64,000 nt of DNA from Campylobacterota bacterium (GTDB taxonomy: Bacteria; Campylobacterota; Campylobacteria; Campylobacterales; Sulfurovaceae): NCBI GenBank assembly GCA_003252535.1, contig QKDN01000054.1, positions 62,001 through 126,000 on the forward strand. The letters are read 5' to 3'. The notes under the pieces were generated by a model. The model was not told the DNA's origin, did no database searches, and saw only the letters and a list, made by a program, of their open reading frames with translations. The position numbers were made by a program, and so were the translations under genes. How positions within the stretch are numbered: position 1 is the stretch's first letter; the number at the start of each line of letters is the position of its first letter. Below are positions 1-8,775 of this stretch, in pieces.

Positions 1-347
1 AAAACGTCACCCTCGGGCAGGGGTGCTACATCGCCCATGATGTCTATATCTCCCAGGATGCCGCAGTAGGCGACCATGTCATCATCAACAACCGCTGCGA
101 TATCGGGCATGATGTCGTGATCAGAGAGAATGTCACCATCAGCCCCAAGGTCTTCCTCGGCGGCGCTGTCGAAGTCGGAAGCGATACGCTCATAGGGGTA
201 GGAAGTATCGTCAAGCAGGGGGTGAAGATAGGACACACATCGATCGTATCGATGGGCTCAAGCGTTATCAGGAACATCAAGCCCTATTCACTCGTCCTCG
301 CCCCACAATCCACAGTACATAAAGAGTTTTACAAAAATGAGCAATAA
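1..347 (+). CDS. pglD: Sugar O/N-acetyltransferase, hexapeptide-repeat (PglD/NeuD-like), 5'-truncated
   Basis: Only the C-terminal part is present; the open frame runs in from the window edge (codons start at base 3) and ends with TAA at 345-347. The visible residues are imperfect hexapeptide repeats (for example VTLGQG, VYISQD, VIINNR, VTISPK) that build a left-handed beta-helix, closing with GVGSIVKQGVKIG and a short tail. In PglD-type enzymes this helix acetylates a UDP-4-amino sugar using acetyl-CoA. It overlaps pglE by 11 bases, and pglF follows, which matches the last steps of UDP-di-N-acetylbacillosamine synthesis. The family is inferred from repeats and context; the N-terminal domain is outside the window. 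Confidence 0.8.
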   Translation, partial: NVTLGQGCYIAHDVYISQDAAVGDHVIINNRCDIGHDVVIRENVTISPKVFLGGAVEVGSDTLIGVGSIVKQGVKIGHTSIVSMGSSVIRNIKPYSLVLAPQSTVHKEFYKNEQ

Positions 348-1440
348 CAAACGCATCTTCCTCTCCTCCCCCCATATGGGCGGCAATGAACTGGAGTATA
401 TCCACAGGGTCTTCGAGAGCAACTATATCGCGCCACTGGGCGAATATGTCGACAAATTCGAGCAGAGCGTCATCAGCTATACCGGGGCGAAGCATGCGCT
501 GGCGGTGAGCAGTGGGACGGCGGCGATCCACCTTGCATTGAGGGTGCTCGGTATCGGGGAGGGGGATGATGTCCTCGCCTCCACCTTCACCTTCATCGGT
601 TCGGTCAATGCCATCCTCTACCAGGGGGCGAACCCTGTATTCATCGACAGCGAGAAGGAGTCGTGGAACCTCTCGCCGGAGCTTCTCAACAAGTATCTCG
701 TCAGTGGTGCCAAAAAGCCGAAGGCGCTCATCATCACCCACCTCTACGGTCAGTGTGCGCAGATAGGGCGGATCGCCGATATATGCAGGCTCCACGGCAT
801 CTACCTGATCGAGGATGCCGCCGAGAGTCTGGGCGCTACCTACTACGGCAGGCATACGGGGACATACGGGGATTTCGGTATCTACTCTTTCAACGGCAAC
901 AAGATCATCACCACCAGCGGCGGCGGGATGCTGGTGAGCGACAACAAAGAGTGGATCGAGAAGGCGAAGTTCTACTCCACCCAGGCCAAAGAGCCGTTCC
1001 TCCACTACGAGCATGAGGAGTACGGCTACAACTACCGTATGAGCAATGTCCTCGCTGCTATCGGCGTGGGGCAGATGGAAGTGCTCGAAGAACGGGTGGC
1101 GAAGAAGCGGCAGATATTCGAATGGTACCGTGGGTTCCTCGGCGAGAGGGTCGAATATATGAACGAGCTCGAGGGGAGCCGCGGCAACCGCTGGCTCACC
1201 ACTATATTACTCAAAGATACGGAGCCTATGAAGATCATCAAGGCCCTCGAGGAGATCAATGTCGAGTCGCGCCCGCTCTGGAAACCGATGCATATGCAGC
1301 CGCTCTTCAGGGATGCTGCCCGTTTCGTCGACGGCACCAGCGAGGAGCTCTTTGCCAGAGGGGTGTGCCTGGCGAGCTCGACGACGATGGAGCGTGAAGA
1401 TGTGGAGCGGATATGCGTCAAGATAGGGGAAAATCTCTGA
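337..1440 (+). CDS. pglE: UDP-4-amino sugar aminotransferase, DegT/DnrJ/EryC1 family (PglE-like)
   Basis: 367 residues, full length for a PLP-dependent sugar aminotransferase. It would transfer an amino group from glutamate to the 4-keto sugar made by PglF. Visible marks are the AVSSGTAAIHLAL cofactor-binding segment near residues 56-68, the EDAAESLG segment near residue 160, and the probable PLP lysine K189 in SFNGNKIITTSGGG. The ATG lies inside the 3' end of the acetyltransferase gene, and its own stop overlaps the next start (ATGA at 1437-1442), so the three genes are translationally coupled. The product could feed protein N-glycosylation or a surface polysaccharide; the window has no oligosaccharyltransferase to decide. 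Confidence 0.88.
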   Translation: MSNNKRIFLSSPHMGGNELEYIHRVFESNYIAPLGEYVDKFEQSVISYTGAKHALAVSSGTAAIHLALRVLGIGEGDDVLASTFTFIGSVNAILYQGANPVFIDSEKESWNLSPELLNKYLVSGAKKPKALIITHLYGQCAQIGRIADICRLHGIYLIEDAAESLGATYYGRHTGTYGDFGIYSFNGNKIITTSGGGMLVSDNKEWIEKAKFYSTQAKEPFLHYEHEEYGYNYRMSNVLAAIGVGQMEVLEERVAKKRQIFEWYRGFLGERVEYMNELEGSRGNRWLTTILLKDTEPMKIIKALEEINVESRPLWKPMHMQPLFRDAARFVDGTSEELFARGVCLASSTTMEREDVERICVKIGENL

Positions 1441-3215
1441 TGAACCCCTGGTTGCAACCGACACCGCTCAAGAGGATATTGTTTTTTGTCATTGCAGACC
1501 TGATCCTCTCACTGGCGACCTTCTACCTCTCCTACGATCTGCGGTTCAATTACGATATCCCGTCGAATTTCCTCGAAGGATTCTGGGTCTTTTTCGCCCT
1601 CCTGGTCACGCTCAAGATCGGGGCACTCTACCTCTACAAGGTCTATTTTGCCGTATGGCGGTTCTTCGCCCTCAGTGAAGCACGAAGCATCGTCGCGGCC
1701 CATGTGCTCGCCTATACGATCTTTGCGCTCGTTTACCATCTGTTCCGTGACTCTTTCGACAGTTTTCCGCGGAGCGTCCTGATCATCGACTTCTTTATCT
1801 CCCTCTTTGCCCTCGGGCTGCTGCGGATGTCCAAGAGGCTGATCATCGAGCGCAACAGGCGAAGCAGGGTCAACCCTACGCTGATCATCGGTATCGGGAC
1901 CCATACCGCCTCGACGATCAGACACGCTCTCAGCGGTGAAATAGACTATTACCCAGTCGCTATCCTCGCTGCCGACAGGAACCGACACGCGGTCAACAGC
2001 TATATAAACAATATCCGGGTCTATTCGCTCGATGACATGGAAGCGGTGATCCATGATACGGGGGCGCAGGCGGCGATATTCACCCGCGAATTCGACCAGC
2101 AGGAGCTTCGCACGATCGTCGATGAGCTTGGCCGACACGGTATCCATGAGATCAAGCAGCTGCGCCTGCTGGGGTCGGATGAGAAGCTTGAGAATGTCTC
2201 TATCGAAGACCTCCTGGCCCGTAAGCCAAAAGACCTCGATGCCAGGGCTATCGGAGATTTCATCCGGGGCAAATCGGTGCTCATCACGGGTGCCGGTGGG
2301 AGCATCGGCTCGGAGATATCGAAGCAGTGCCGCGAGTTCGGGGCAGGTGAGCTCACTCTCGTCGACAGCAGCGAGTACAATCTCTACGCGATCGGGGAGA
2401 AGCTCGGCGATGCCAGGCTCGTACTGTTGAGCGTGACCCAGAAAGAGGAGCTCGAAAAGCTCATGGCAGAGACAAAGCCCCAGATCGTCATCCACGCCGC
2501 AGCTTACAAGCACGTCCCCATCTGCGAGGCCAACCAGCTCTCAGCGATCTATAACAATATCATCGGCACCAGGAACCTCATCGATGCGGCGATCGCCAAC
2601 CACGTCCAGAAGGTGGTCGTCATCTCTACGGACAAGGCCGTACGCCCCACCAATGTCATGGGGGCGACCAAACGTGTCACCGAACTCTATGCCAACAACG
2701 TAGCGAGCGGCGATACCGAGATCGTCGCTGTGCGGTTCGGCAACGTACTGGGATCGAGCGGCAGTGTGATCCCGAAGTTCAGGGAGCAGATAGAGAGAGG
2801 CGGCCCGGTGACGGTGACCCACCCTGAGATCACGAGGTATTTCATGCTGATCTCCGAGGCGTGCCGTCTCGTCCTCCAGACCGCGGCGATCGCCCGGGGA
2901 GGAGAGCTCTTCGTCCTCGATATGGGTGAGCCGGTCAGGATCGTCGATCTCGCAAGCCAGATGATCCGCCTCTACGGCAAGGAGGGGCAGGTGAAGATAG
3001 AGTTCACCGGACTGCGCCCCGGTGAGAAGCTCTATGAAGAGCTTCTGATCGACGAGAGCGAGAAGGAGACCCAGTACAGCTCGATCTTCATCGCCTCTCC
3101 CACCCCTTACGATATCGACATGCTCAACCGTGATATCGACCACCTTCTCAAGGCAGAGGACAAGGTGGTAGCATTGCAGAAGATCGTACCGGAGTTCCAC
3201 AAAGCTCTTCATTAG
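1440..3215 (+). CDS. pglF: Membrane-bound UDP-GlcNAc 4,6-dehydratase (PglF/FlaA1-CapD family)
   Basis: 591 residues from the ATG at 1440, essentially the size known for Campylobacter PglF. This start overlaps the pglE stop; an upstream in-frame start at 1413 would lie inside pglE and is not favoured. The N-terminal 130 residues hold about four membrane helices, followed by a nucleotide-binding-like domain and then the short-chain dehydrogenase domain. There the NAD loop TGAGGSIGSEI lies near residue 284 and STDKAVRPTNVMGATK near 395-410, carrying the T-D-K catalytic set of this dehydratase branch. It would start bacillosamine synthesis by making the 4-keto-6-deoxy sugar at the cytoplasmic membrane. 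Confidence 0.9.
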   Translation: MNPWLQPTPLKRILFFVIADLILSLATFYLSYDLRFNYDIPSNFLEGFWVFFALLVTLKIGALYLYKVYFAVWRFFALSEARSIVAAHVLAYTIFALVYHLFRDSFDSFPRSVLIIDFFISLFALGLLRMSKRLIIERNRRSRVNPTLIIGIGTHTASTIRHALSGEIDYYPVAILAADRNRHAVNSYINNIRVYSLDDMEAVIHDTGAQAAIFTREFDQQELRTIVDELGRHGIHEIKQLRLLGSDEKLENVSIEDLLARKPKDLDARAIGDFIRGKSVLITGAGGSIGSEISKQCREFGAGELTLVDSSEYNLYAIGEKLGDARLVLLSVTQKEELEKLMAETKPQIVIHAAAYKHVPICEANQLSAIYNNIIGTRNLIDAAIANHVQKVVVISTDKAVRPTNVMGATKRVTELYANNVASGDTEIVAVRFGNVLGSSGSVIPKFREQIERGGPVTVTHPEITRYFMLISEACRLVLQTAAIARGGELFVLDMGEPVRIVDLASQMIRLYGKEGQVKIEFTGLRPGEKLYEELLIDESEKETQYSSIFIASPTPYDIDMLNRDIDHLLKAEDKVVALQKIVPEFHKALH

Positions 3216-3262
3216 TATTAAGAGGATAAAGTATTGCCAAATACCTTTTCAAGGAGTCGAAA

Positions 3263-3580
3263 ATGTCCAGAGTCATTGCGCTGTTGGCAGCTGTGTTGTT
3301 GACAAGTTCCGTTTTTGCGTTCGAGCGCGGGAACGGTGAGATCCATTCGTGGTATGCAGGGACGACCTATGTGGGGTCGGTCGATACCTTCGGGTTCGTA
3401 TGGCGATGCAGCGGCGGTACCTGCGTACTGCGCGGCCCCTACGGAACAGGGCTCAATATGAAAGTGTGCCGCGAACTCTCCCGTCAGGTGGGGCCTCTGG
3501 AGTACTACTACAACGATGCCGGGATGACATGGTCCCCTTCCGAGAACGCTTCGCTCCTGCGCGCCTGCAACGGAGAGTAG
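3263..3580 (+). CDS. Small secreted four-cysteine protein of unknown function
   Basis: 105 residues with a clear signal peptide (basic start, hydrophobic stretch, likely cleavage after SSVFA). The mature part of about 86 residues has four cysteines (WRCSGGTC, KVCREL, LRACNGE), enough for two disulfides in the periplasm, and several aromatic residues. An AAGGAG-type ribosome binding site precedes the ATG at 3263. It lies 47 bases after pglF and 14 bases before the ATPase gene, so it could be co-transcribed with either. I do not recognise the family and assign no function. Confidence 0.75.
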   Translation: MSRVIALLAAVLLTSSVFAFERGNGEIHSWYAGTTYVGSVDTFGFVWRCSGGTCVLRGPYGTGLNMKVCRELSRQVGPLEYYYNDAGMTWSPSENASLLRACNGE

Positions 3581-3594
3581 GGTAAACACATCCG

Positions 3595-4686
3595 ATGGAA
3601 CTCCTGGAGTATTTCTATACGCAGTTGCCTGTCGGTGAATCGTACCTGCCTCGCAAGGCGCAGCTCCCGGAAGCCTCGCGTATCAACCTCCACGGAGTCA
3701 GGGGGGCTGGCAAAAGCGTGCTGCTCTTCGACCATCTCCAGGAGCTGGACAAAGAACGGCTTCTTTATATCGACTGTCAGGACCCGAACCTCCGTTTCAA
3801 CCGGCTCGAGAGCGGCAGGATAGAGGAGTTCTGCGTCAAGAGGGATATCTCGCTCCTGATACTGGATCATTACTACGAAGCGTATCTTGACATACTCCCC
3901 GATATATCAAATCTCATCGTCGTCACCCTCGAGCCGCTTGAGACGGAGGGGTTCGATCGGGTGGAGCTCTTTCCGCTGGACTACGAGGAGTTCCTCCTCT
4001 TTGAGCGCGGGGCGCACCAGGGGACGAGCTTCAAGCACTTCCTCAAGCTCGGTACCCTCCCGGTGATGGCGCGCTCGACCAAAAGCTCGACTCTGGTACT
4101 GCGGAATTTCTTCAACGCTTCGTTCGATCCCCAGGAGCAGTCCCTGCTGATCCTCATGGCGATCTACCAGACCAGGCACATCACCGTCAATCAGCTCTAC
4201 ACCTATGCCAAGGAGCGGTTCAGGATATCCAAGGACTGGCTCTACCGCACGGTCAAACGGTTCGAGCAGGAGGGGATCGTATTTTTCATCGAGGATGTCG
4301 CCCAGAAGGGTGGGAAGAAACTGATCCTCTTTGACTTTGCACTGGGGAAATACCTGACGATGGGGCAGCCCTTTATCACGCAGTTCGATACGATGGTTGC
4401 CCTCTCGCTGATCAAGCACAAGGTTCCCTTCACCACGCTGGGTATCCACGGCTACCTCCTCCATGACAGGCGGCTCGTCATCCCCGCACCCTTCGAGAGC
4501 GAGGAGAGCATCTGGAAGAAATCCCACGCGCGCTTCTCGCTCTACAGGGAGCACGGCATCGCGGAGGTGGTGATCATCACCGTCGCCAACCAATACCGCT
4601 ACGAGATACAGGGGATCAGCTTCGAGGCGCTCCCGTTCTATGAATGGAGCATCCTCAACGATGACGAGCTGAGTCCTGTTGCCTGA
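3595..4686 (+). CDS. P-loop ATPase with C-terminal winged-helix region (AAA_14-like)
   Basis: 363 residues. A Walker A motif GVRGAGKS sits near residues 34-41 and a Walker B-like LLILD near 86-90. The layout fits AAA_14/ATPase_2 proteins: ATP-binding domain, then a middle segment rich in short helices (about 185-235) that reads like a winged helix. The C-terminal third is a DUF4143-like or nuclease-like remnant without a motif I can name. Family members often occur singly in Campylobacterota genomes without known substrates. It ends just before the convergent gene at 4690. The ATPase call is firm; the biological role is unknown. Confidence 0.75.
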   Translation: MELLEYFYTQLPVGESYLPRKAQLPEASRINLHGVRGAGKSVLLFDHLQELDKERLLYIDCQDPNLRFNRLESGRIEEFCVKRDISLLILDHYYEAYLDILPDISNLIVVTLEPLETEGFDRVELFPLDYEEFLLFERGAHQGTSFKHFLKLGTLPVMARSTKSSTLVLRNFFNASFDPQEQSLLILMAIYQTRHITVNQLYTYAKERFRISKDWLYRTVKRFEQEGIVFFIEDVAQKGGKKLILFDFALGKYLTMGQPFITQFDTMVALSLIKHKVPFTTLGIHGYLLHDRRLVIPAPFESEESIWKKSHARFSLYREHGIAEVVIITVANQYRYEIQGISFEALPFYEWSILNDDELSPVA

Positions 4687-4689
4687 GGC

Positions 4690-5394
4690 TCAATGGACTT
4701 TTCGCGGTTCCGAAGCGATGCATCTTCTGAGTGCGTCATCGGCTTCGGCGTCGCTGTTGTAGTGACCGAAGTAGTAGAGGGACTCGGAGCGGCAGAGGGT
4801 ATTGCTCAGGCGGCATCCCGTGTAGAGGTTCTTTTGGCTTTTTGTATCGAAGATTCTCTCGTCGTAGCAGACATAACGGAAGAGCTTTGAGTTCTCTTTG
4901 TCACGCAGCGGGTTGTAAAGCGAAGCAACGATAGGGGGACATTTGATCTTTTTGGCTTTGATGGGGGATCTGGTCGAGGGTATCTCGATCCGTTTTTCGA
5001 CGACAGGCTGTTTGTCCCGGTTGCTCCCCAGCGCTTCGATCTCGAGCCTTACTTCCCACTCTTTCGGTATGGTAAGTGACATATGCCTGTCAAAGACGGC
5101 TGTACCGCCGTCGCACTCGACACCGCAATCCATAGTACCTTTGGAGGATGGGGTATTACATTCGAGTATCTGCTGGAGGAGAGCTCTATCACCTTTTTTG
5201 TCGGTCAAAAGCAGATAGGGATTATTGTACTCCACCACCCTCGTCGGCTTGGCAAGGATGACACGCTTGTAGTCGAATATATCGGGCGTGACCCTGATCT
5301 TCTCCCTGGGGTATTCATAGCAGGTATAGTAGGGGTCTGAGAGCAGGGGTACGAGTGTGAAGAGAAACATGACGAAAATACGAGGCAAAACCAT
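4690..5394 (-). CDS. Exported cysteine-containing protein of unknown function
   Basis: The preferred start is the ATG at 5394, because AAGGAT lies 7 bases upstream of it; a longer in-frame start at 5442 would place a charged stretch before the signal peptide. From 5394 the protein is 234 residues with signal sequence MVLPRIFVMFLFTLVPLLS and cleavage probably just before DPYYTC. The mature protein has about nine cysteines and ends in a conserved-looking segment (YYFGHYNSDAEADDALRRC). It overlaps no neighbour and is convergent with the ATPase gene, only three bases apart. Periplasmic location is inferred; no family is recognised. Confidence 0.72.
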   Translation of the reverse strand: MVLPRIFVMFLFTLVPLLSDPYYTCYEYPREKIRVTPDIFDYKRVILAKPTRVVEYNNPYLLLTDKKGDRALLQQILECNTPSSKGTMDCGVECDGGTAVFDRHMSLTIPKEWEVRLEIEALGSNRDKQPVVEKRIEIPSTRSPIKAKKIKCPPIVASLYNPLRDKENSKLFRYVCYDERIFDTKSQKNLYTGCRLSNTLCRSESLYYFGHYNSDAEADDALRRCIASEPRKVH

Positions 5395-5451
5395 GAGCCG
5401 ATCCTTGTGAGAAGATCGTCTATTATAGCATAGAGATATCACTCCCTTATG

Positions 5452-5898
5452 TTATTTGGCAAACTGCTTCAGCAAGTCCTCCGTCGCTTTTTCTATCATC
5501 TCGTAGACCTTCTCGAATCCCTCGCCGTCGGGATAGTGGTAGGGGTCGGGGACATCCCTGCCGCCATATCCTCCGAACTCTCCGAGGAGATAGACCTCGG
5601 CGAACCCCATATTTTGGAGGTCGCTGCGGTTGCTTCGGTCAAGGGCGATGATGATGTCGAACCGCTCCCTGTCTGCGGCGATGACCGGGCGGGAGCGCTG
5701 GGAGGAGATATCGATGCCGTGGCGGGAGGCGACGAGGATGGAGTTGGCGCAGGGGTGCTCCCCCTTGTGCCAGTCGCTCGTCCCGGCAGAGTCGACCTCG
5801 TACGGCAGACCCTCGCGCGCTATCACGCTCCTGGCGACCCCCTCGGCGATGGGTGAGCGGCAGATATTGCCGAGACAGACGAAGAGTATCTTTCTCAT
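5452..5898 (-). CDS. Low-molecular-weight protein-tyrosine phosphatase
   Basis: 148 residues from the ATG at 5898, which overlaps the cutA stop (ATGA), a better start than the in-frame one at 5919 inside cutA. The active-site loop C8-LGNICR-S (CX5RS) is at the extreme N terminus as in all family members, and the general-acid aspartate is in DVPDPYHYPDG in the C-terminal third. It hydrolyses phosphotyrosine in the cytoplasm. In other bacteria such enzymes counter tyrosine kinases of polysaccharide export; here the pgl cluster is nearby but on the other strand, so that link is only suggestive. Confidence 0.92.
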   Translation of the reverse strand: MRKILFVCLGNICRSPIAEGVARSVIAREGLPYEVDSAGTSDWHKGEHPCANSILVASRHGIDISSQRSRPVIAADRERFDIIIALDRSNRSDLQNMGFAEVYLLGEFGGYGGRDVPDPYHYPDGEGFEKVYEMIEKATEDLLKQFAK

Positions 5899-6215
5899 GC
5901 TAGCTCCCCATCGAGCCACTGGAGGTAGGGGATATTGGCCTCCTCTATAGTGGTGACGAGGATCTCGGGCAGATCGTAGTTGTGCATCTGTACGATCTGC
6001 TCCATGACCGACTCGATGTGGATGCGTCGGGTCTTGAGGGTGAGGCGTATCTCTTCGTCGGTGACGAGTTTCCCTTCCCAGAAGTAGTGGCTGGTGACGG
6101 TCTCTGTCTGCACGCAGGCTGCGAGCTTCTGTTCAAGGAGGCTGAGAGTGATCTTTTCAGCGGTTTGGGGATCGTTGGTGGTGGTCGTGATGAGGACGAA
6201 TTTTGTAGTTTTCAT
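5895..6215 (-). CDS. cutA: CutA1-family divalent cation tolerance protein
   Basis: 106 residues, the normal CutA size. Recognisable features are the opening VLITTTTNDPQTAEKI strand and helix, the KLAACVQ segment, HYFWEGKLV, and the C-terminal EILVTTIEEANIPYLQWL. CutA1 forms very stable trimers; a role in copper tolerance was proposed from E. coli but the molecular function remains unclear. It is the first gene of a two-gene overlap with the tyrosine phosphatase downstream on the minus strand. Confidence 0.93.
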   Translation of the reverse strand: MKTTKFVLITTTTNDPQTAEKITLSLLEQKLAACVQTETVTSHYFWEGKLVTDEEIRLTLKTRRIHIESVMEQIVQMHNYDLPEILVTTIEEANIPYLQWLDGELA

Positions 6216-6280
6216 AGAGATATTGTAGCGGGTTTTTGGTAAATGGTCGTGACTTGTGCGAATCCATTTTGCAGTTTCGA

Positions 6281-6574
6281 TTATAGTCTGCCGATCCAGT
6301 AGGAGGGTCTTCTCCGGTGATGTGCGACAGCAAGTACCTGAATCTCATTTTTCTTGAATCGATAGATGATGGTGTAAGGGAAACGGTTCATCTGTGAGCG
6401 TCTGATATCCGGAGTAAATTCTATCTGATATAATCTGGGGTTTGAACAGATCATTTGCATTTTTGACTCGAATGCATAGAAAAACGACGCTCCGAGCCCG
6501 GCCTGTTTGGATTCAAAATATCCGATGGATTCAAGGTACTCAGCTTCGGCAGCCGGGTGGAATACATAGGTCAT
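6281..6574 (-). CDS. RelE/ParE-type toxin of a type II toxin-antitoxin pair
   Basis: 97 residues with the RelE/ParE layout: N-terminal VFHPAAEAEYLESIGYFESKQAGLG helix pair, then strands with FPYTIIYRF and a C-terminal VLAVAHHRRRPSYW. ParE members poison DNA gyrase and RelE members cleave mRNA; the sequence does not settle which. Its ATG overlaps the stop of the antitoxin gene by four bases (ATGA), so expression follows the antitoxin. A clear paralogue of the same length lies at 40085-40378. Confidence 0.88.
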   Translation of the reverse strand: MTYVFHPAAEAEYLESIGYFESKQAGLGASFFYAFESKMQMICSNPRLYQIEFTPDIRRSQMNRFPYTIIYRFKKNEIQVLAVAHHRRRPSYWIGRL

Positions 6575-6795
6575 CGCAGCAGGGTCATTGCTTTGCGCCG
6601 AACCTCTTCGGCCGATACGGGCTGCACTCTGCCTTCATCCAAATCTCTGGCGCGCTGCCGCGCTACGGCAAGCCACTCCTGTTCGATCTCGGTTTTGGAA
6701 GGTGAGTCGAGACTCATGAGAAGCTTTTGCGCCAGACTCGCCCGTTCATTTTCTGAAAGGTATAACGCTTCTTTTTCTATCTCTGCAAGATTCAT
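6571..6795 (-). CDS. Antitoxin, addiction-module (Unstab_antitox-like) family
   Basis: 74 residues, almost entirely charged helix, with the family pattern LSENERASLAQKLLMSLD near residues 13-30 and a C-terminal RVQPVSAEEVRRKA toxin-binding segment. It precedes and overlaps its toxin on the minus strand. Proteins of this family usually bind the toxin directly and may autoregulate the operon. The same 74-residue design is found at 39860-40084, so the genome holds at least two such modules. Confidence 0.87.
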   Translation of the reverse strand: MNLAEIEKEALYLSENERASLAQKLLMSLDSPSKTEIEQEWLAVARQRARDLDEGRVQPVSAEEVRRKAMTLLR

Positions 6796-6847
6796 AAAAT
6801 ATCCTTCTTCGATTTGGATTTATTATAGCGAATTCTGGATCGTTTTG

Positions 6848-7237
6848 TTATGGGATATTACACAAATTTTTGATCTTTTTTTTGCCGATTTCTATTTCTT
6901 TATGTAGCGTTTTTGTAAAATCATCTAAAATAAGCGGGGGATATTTTGCAGATAACTCTTCTACGCTCTCAAAGGATTCTTTTTTAAAAACTTTGCATAT
7001 TGATGCAAATTGATCCATATTGCCACTTCTCGCAGCAGCAACAAACAAACCTTCGATATTGAGAGTTAGTTTGTCAGCACATATGCCAGTGTCATAGTAC
7101 ATCTTCAGTCGCATAATATCAATGGCGACATTTGCTAAATAGGACTTAAACTCCCCCTGGCCATAAGCGATTTTATAAGTTATAATATTTGTGATTAAAA
7201 GAGTTGTAACAACGAACAAAACTATTTTGGTATTCAT
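6848..7237 (-). CDS. Hypothetical membrane-anchored protein, AT-rich gene
   Basis: 129 residues from the ATG at 7237, chosen because GGAGG lies five bases upstream; the in-frame ATG at 7249 sits before that site. Residues 3-22 are a hydrophobic anchor or signal, followed by a soluble helical domain with three cysteines (GICADKL, ASICKVF, NLCNIP). The gene is much richer in A and T than its neighbours and uses A/T-ending codons, which suggests recent acquisition. No family recognised. Confidence 0.65.
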   Translation of the reverse strand: MNTKIVLFVVTTLLITNIITYKIAYGQGEFKSYLANVAIDIMRLKMYYDTGICADKLTLNIEGLFVAAARSGNMDQFASICKVFKKESFESVEELSAKYPPLILDDFTKTLHKEIEIGKKKIKNLCNIP

Positions 7238-7382
7238 GTAAACCTCCATATCTCAAAACTATAACATAAAATATTCAAATCTCATAACCCCTTCACAAAA
7301 CATTCATAAATCCCCCATCCCTATACACCCCGCCATAATCCGCCTTCTGCTATACTACAGGCAACCAACTTCAGGATTATTG

Positions 7383-8360
7383 ATGTATAAATATTTATTT
7401 TTATTATTTTCAATGCTTTTGTCAGCTGAAGAGTATCAGCTCGGGCGTGGTCTGGAGCTGGGGGAATATCTCAATATCGGCGGGTACATCTCCGCCAACT
7501 ATGAGAACAGCGAGATCGCCAAGGAGTATATGATCGATGATGTCGCCATCATGGCGTACGGGAGGCTCGATGAGCGCCTCTCGTATCTCGTGGAGCTGGA
7601 GGCGGTCGAGTTCTGGGTGAGGGATTTCGGCGACGGTACGACGAGCACCAATATGAAGTTCCGTATCGAGAGGGGCTATGTCGACTACAAGTTCAGCAAT
7701 TATGTGCAGCTGCGGGTCGGGAAGTTCATCACCCCCATAGGGTACTGGAACCTCAACCCCATCAATGTCCTCCGCGACACTACATCCAACCCCCGATATG
7801 CGCAGGAGATATACCCGCGCTTCACCACCGGGGCGATGCTCTCGGGGTATCTCCCCTCGGATGAGAGCTGGACATACAACGCATTCGTCCAGCACAACAA
7901 AGACCTCGACCCCAACTACAACAATATCGAGACCGACGAGTACTACGGCGTGGAGGTCAAAAAGAGCTTCGACAATCTCACCCTAGGGGTCAATGCAGGG
8001 AGCTACGAGGTAGCCGAGGAGAGCTTCACATACCTCGGCGCCACCCTCAAGTACGAGCACGACAGGGTACAGGTGCTCTCCGAGTACAGTATGCTCACCT
8101 ACAACAATATCGACAATGACGGCGATACCCACGACAAATACGCCTACTATCTCCAGGGGAGGTACAAGCTCAGTCCACAGCATTTCCTCGTCGGCAGGTA
8201 TGAGAAGTTCAGGGATGGTTTCCATGGGATAGACGAGGAGATCAGGATCATCGGGTACAACTACAGGCCGATCTATCCTGTCTCCATCAAGTGTGAATAT
8301 CAGTTCAACAGCGATGAAGATAAGAACAGATTGTTGTTATCTCTTTCGATGCTTTTCTAG
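7383..8360 (+). CDS. Outer-membrane porin, OprO/OprP-like (phosphate-selective type) beta-barrel
   Basis: About 325 residues from ATG 7383; AGGA at 7373-7376 supports this start rather than the TTG immediately before it. It has a short signal peptide (cut near LLSAEE), followed by alternating aromatic/hydrophobic strands and a terminal phenylalanine (SLSMLF), the usual barrel assembly signal. Segments such as VQLRVGKFITPIGYWN, a GKF-x-PxGxxN pattern, are typical of OprO/P-type porins. It is followed at 10 bases by a phosphate-binding-protein-like gene and then a cyclase, suggesting anion or phosphate uptake linked to signalling. Substrate selectivity is inferred only. Confidence 0.82.
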   Translation: MYKYLFLLFSMLLSAEEYQLGRGLELGEYLNIGGYISANYENSEIAKEYMIDDVAIMAYGRLDERLSYLVELEAVEFWVRDFGDGTTSTNMKFRIERGYVDYKFSNYVQLRVGKFITPIGYWNLNPINVLRDTTSNPRYAQEIYPRFTTGAMLSGYLPSDESWTYNAFVQHNKDLDPNYNNIETDEYYGVEVKKSFDNLTLGVNAGSYEVAEESFTYLGATLKYEHDRVQVLSEYSMLTYNNIDNDGDTHDKYAYYLQGRYKLSPQHFLVGRYEKFRDGFHGIDEEIRIIGYNYRPIYPVSIKCEYQFNSDEDKNRLLLSLSMLF

Positions 8361-8370
8361 CAGGTGCAGG

Positions 8371-8775
8371 ATGAAACGAACAGTATTTTTCTTAGTGTTG
8401 TCCGGGTGTGTGCTGTGGGGAGGCGATCATGTCGTCGTATCATCGGGCAAGAGTGGGTTCAGAGACCTCTCGAAGCGGGCGCTCAAGGATATCTACCTCA
8501 AGAAAAAAGAGTTCATCGACGGCAGGAAAGTGATCCCCGTCAACCTCTCGGCGCAGGACCCGCTCAGGGCGAAGTTCGAAGCCGAGGTGCTCGAGATGGA
8601 CAGGGAAGAGATCAACAACTACTGGATCGAGCAGCACTACCAGGGTATCCGTCCGCCCGCTACCCAGAAGTCGTCCAAAAGCCTCAAGGCATTCGTCTCC
8701 AATGTCGAGGGGAGCGTAGGGTATCTCCCCAAGGCAGAGAACGACGAGCTGATGAGGATACTCTATGAGTTTTAG
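8371..8775 (+). CDS. Small PstS-like periplasmic substrate-binding protein
   Basis: 134 residues with a signal peptide (MKRTVFFLVLSGCVLWGG) and the core of short PstS-like proteins: LSKRALKDIYLKKKEFIDGRKVIPVNL, a segment typical of phosphate ABC-binding domains, then a short C-terminal lobe ending in EGSVGYLP. Full PstS is near 300 residues, so this is the compact version found without its own ABC permease. Here it sits between a porin and a membrane cyclase and overlaps the cyclase start by 11 bases. A role as periplasmic sensor subunit for the cyclase is an inference. Confidence 0.78.
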   Translation: MKRTVFFLVLSGCVLWGGDHVVVSSGKSGFRDLSKRALKDIYLKKKEFIDGRKVIPVNLSAQDPLRAKFEAEVLEMDREEINNYWIEQHYQGIRPPATQKSSKSLKAFVSNVEGSVGYLPKAENDELMRILYEF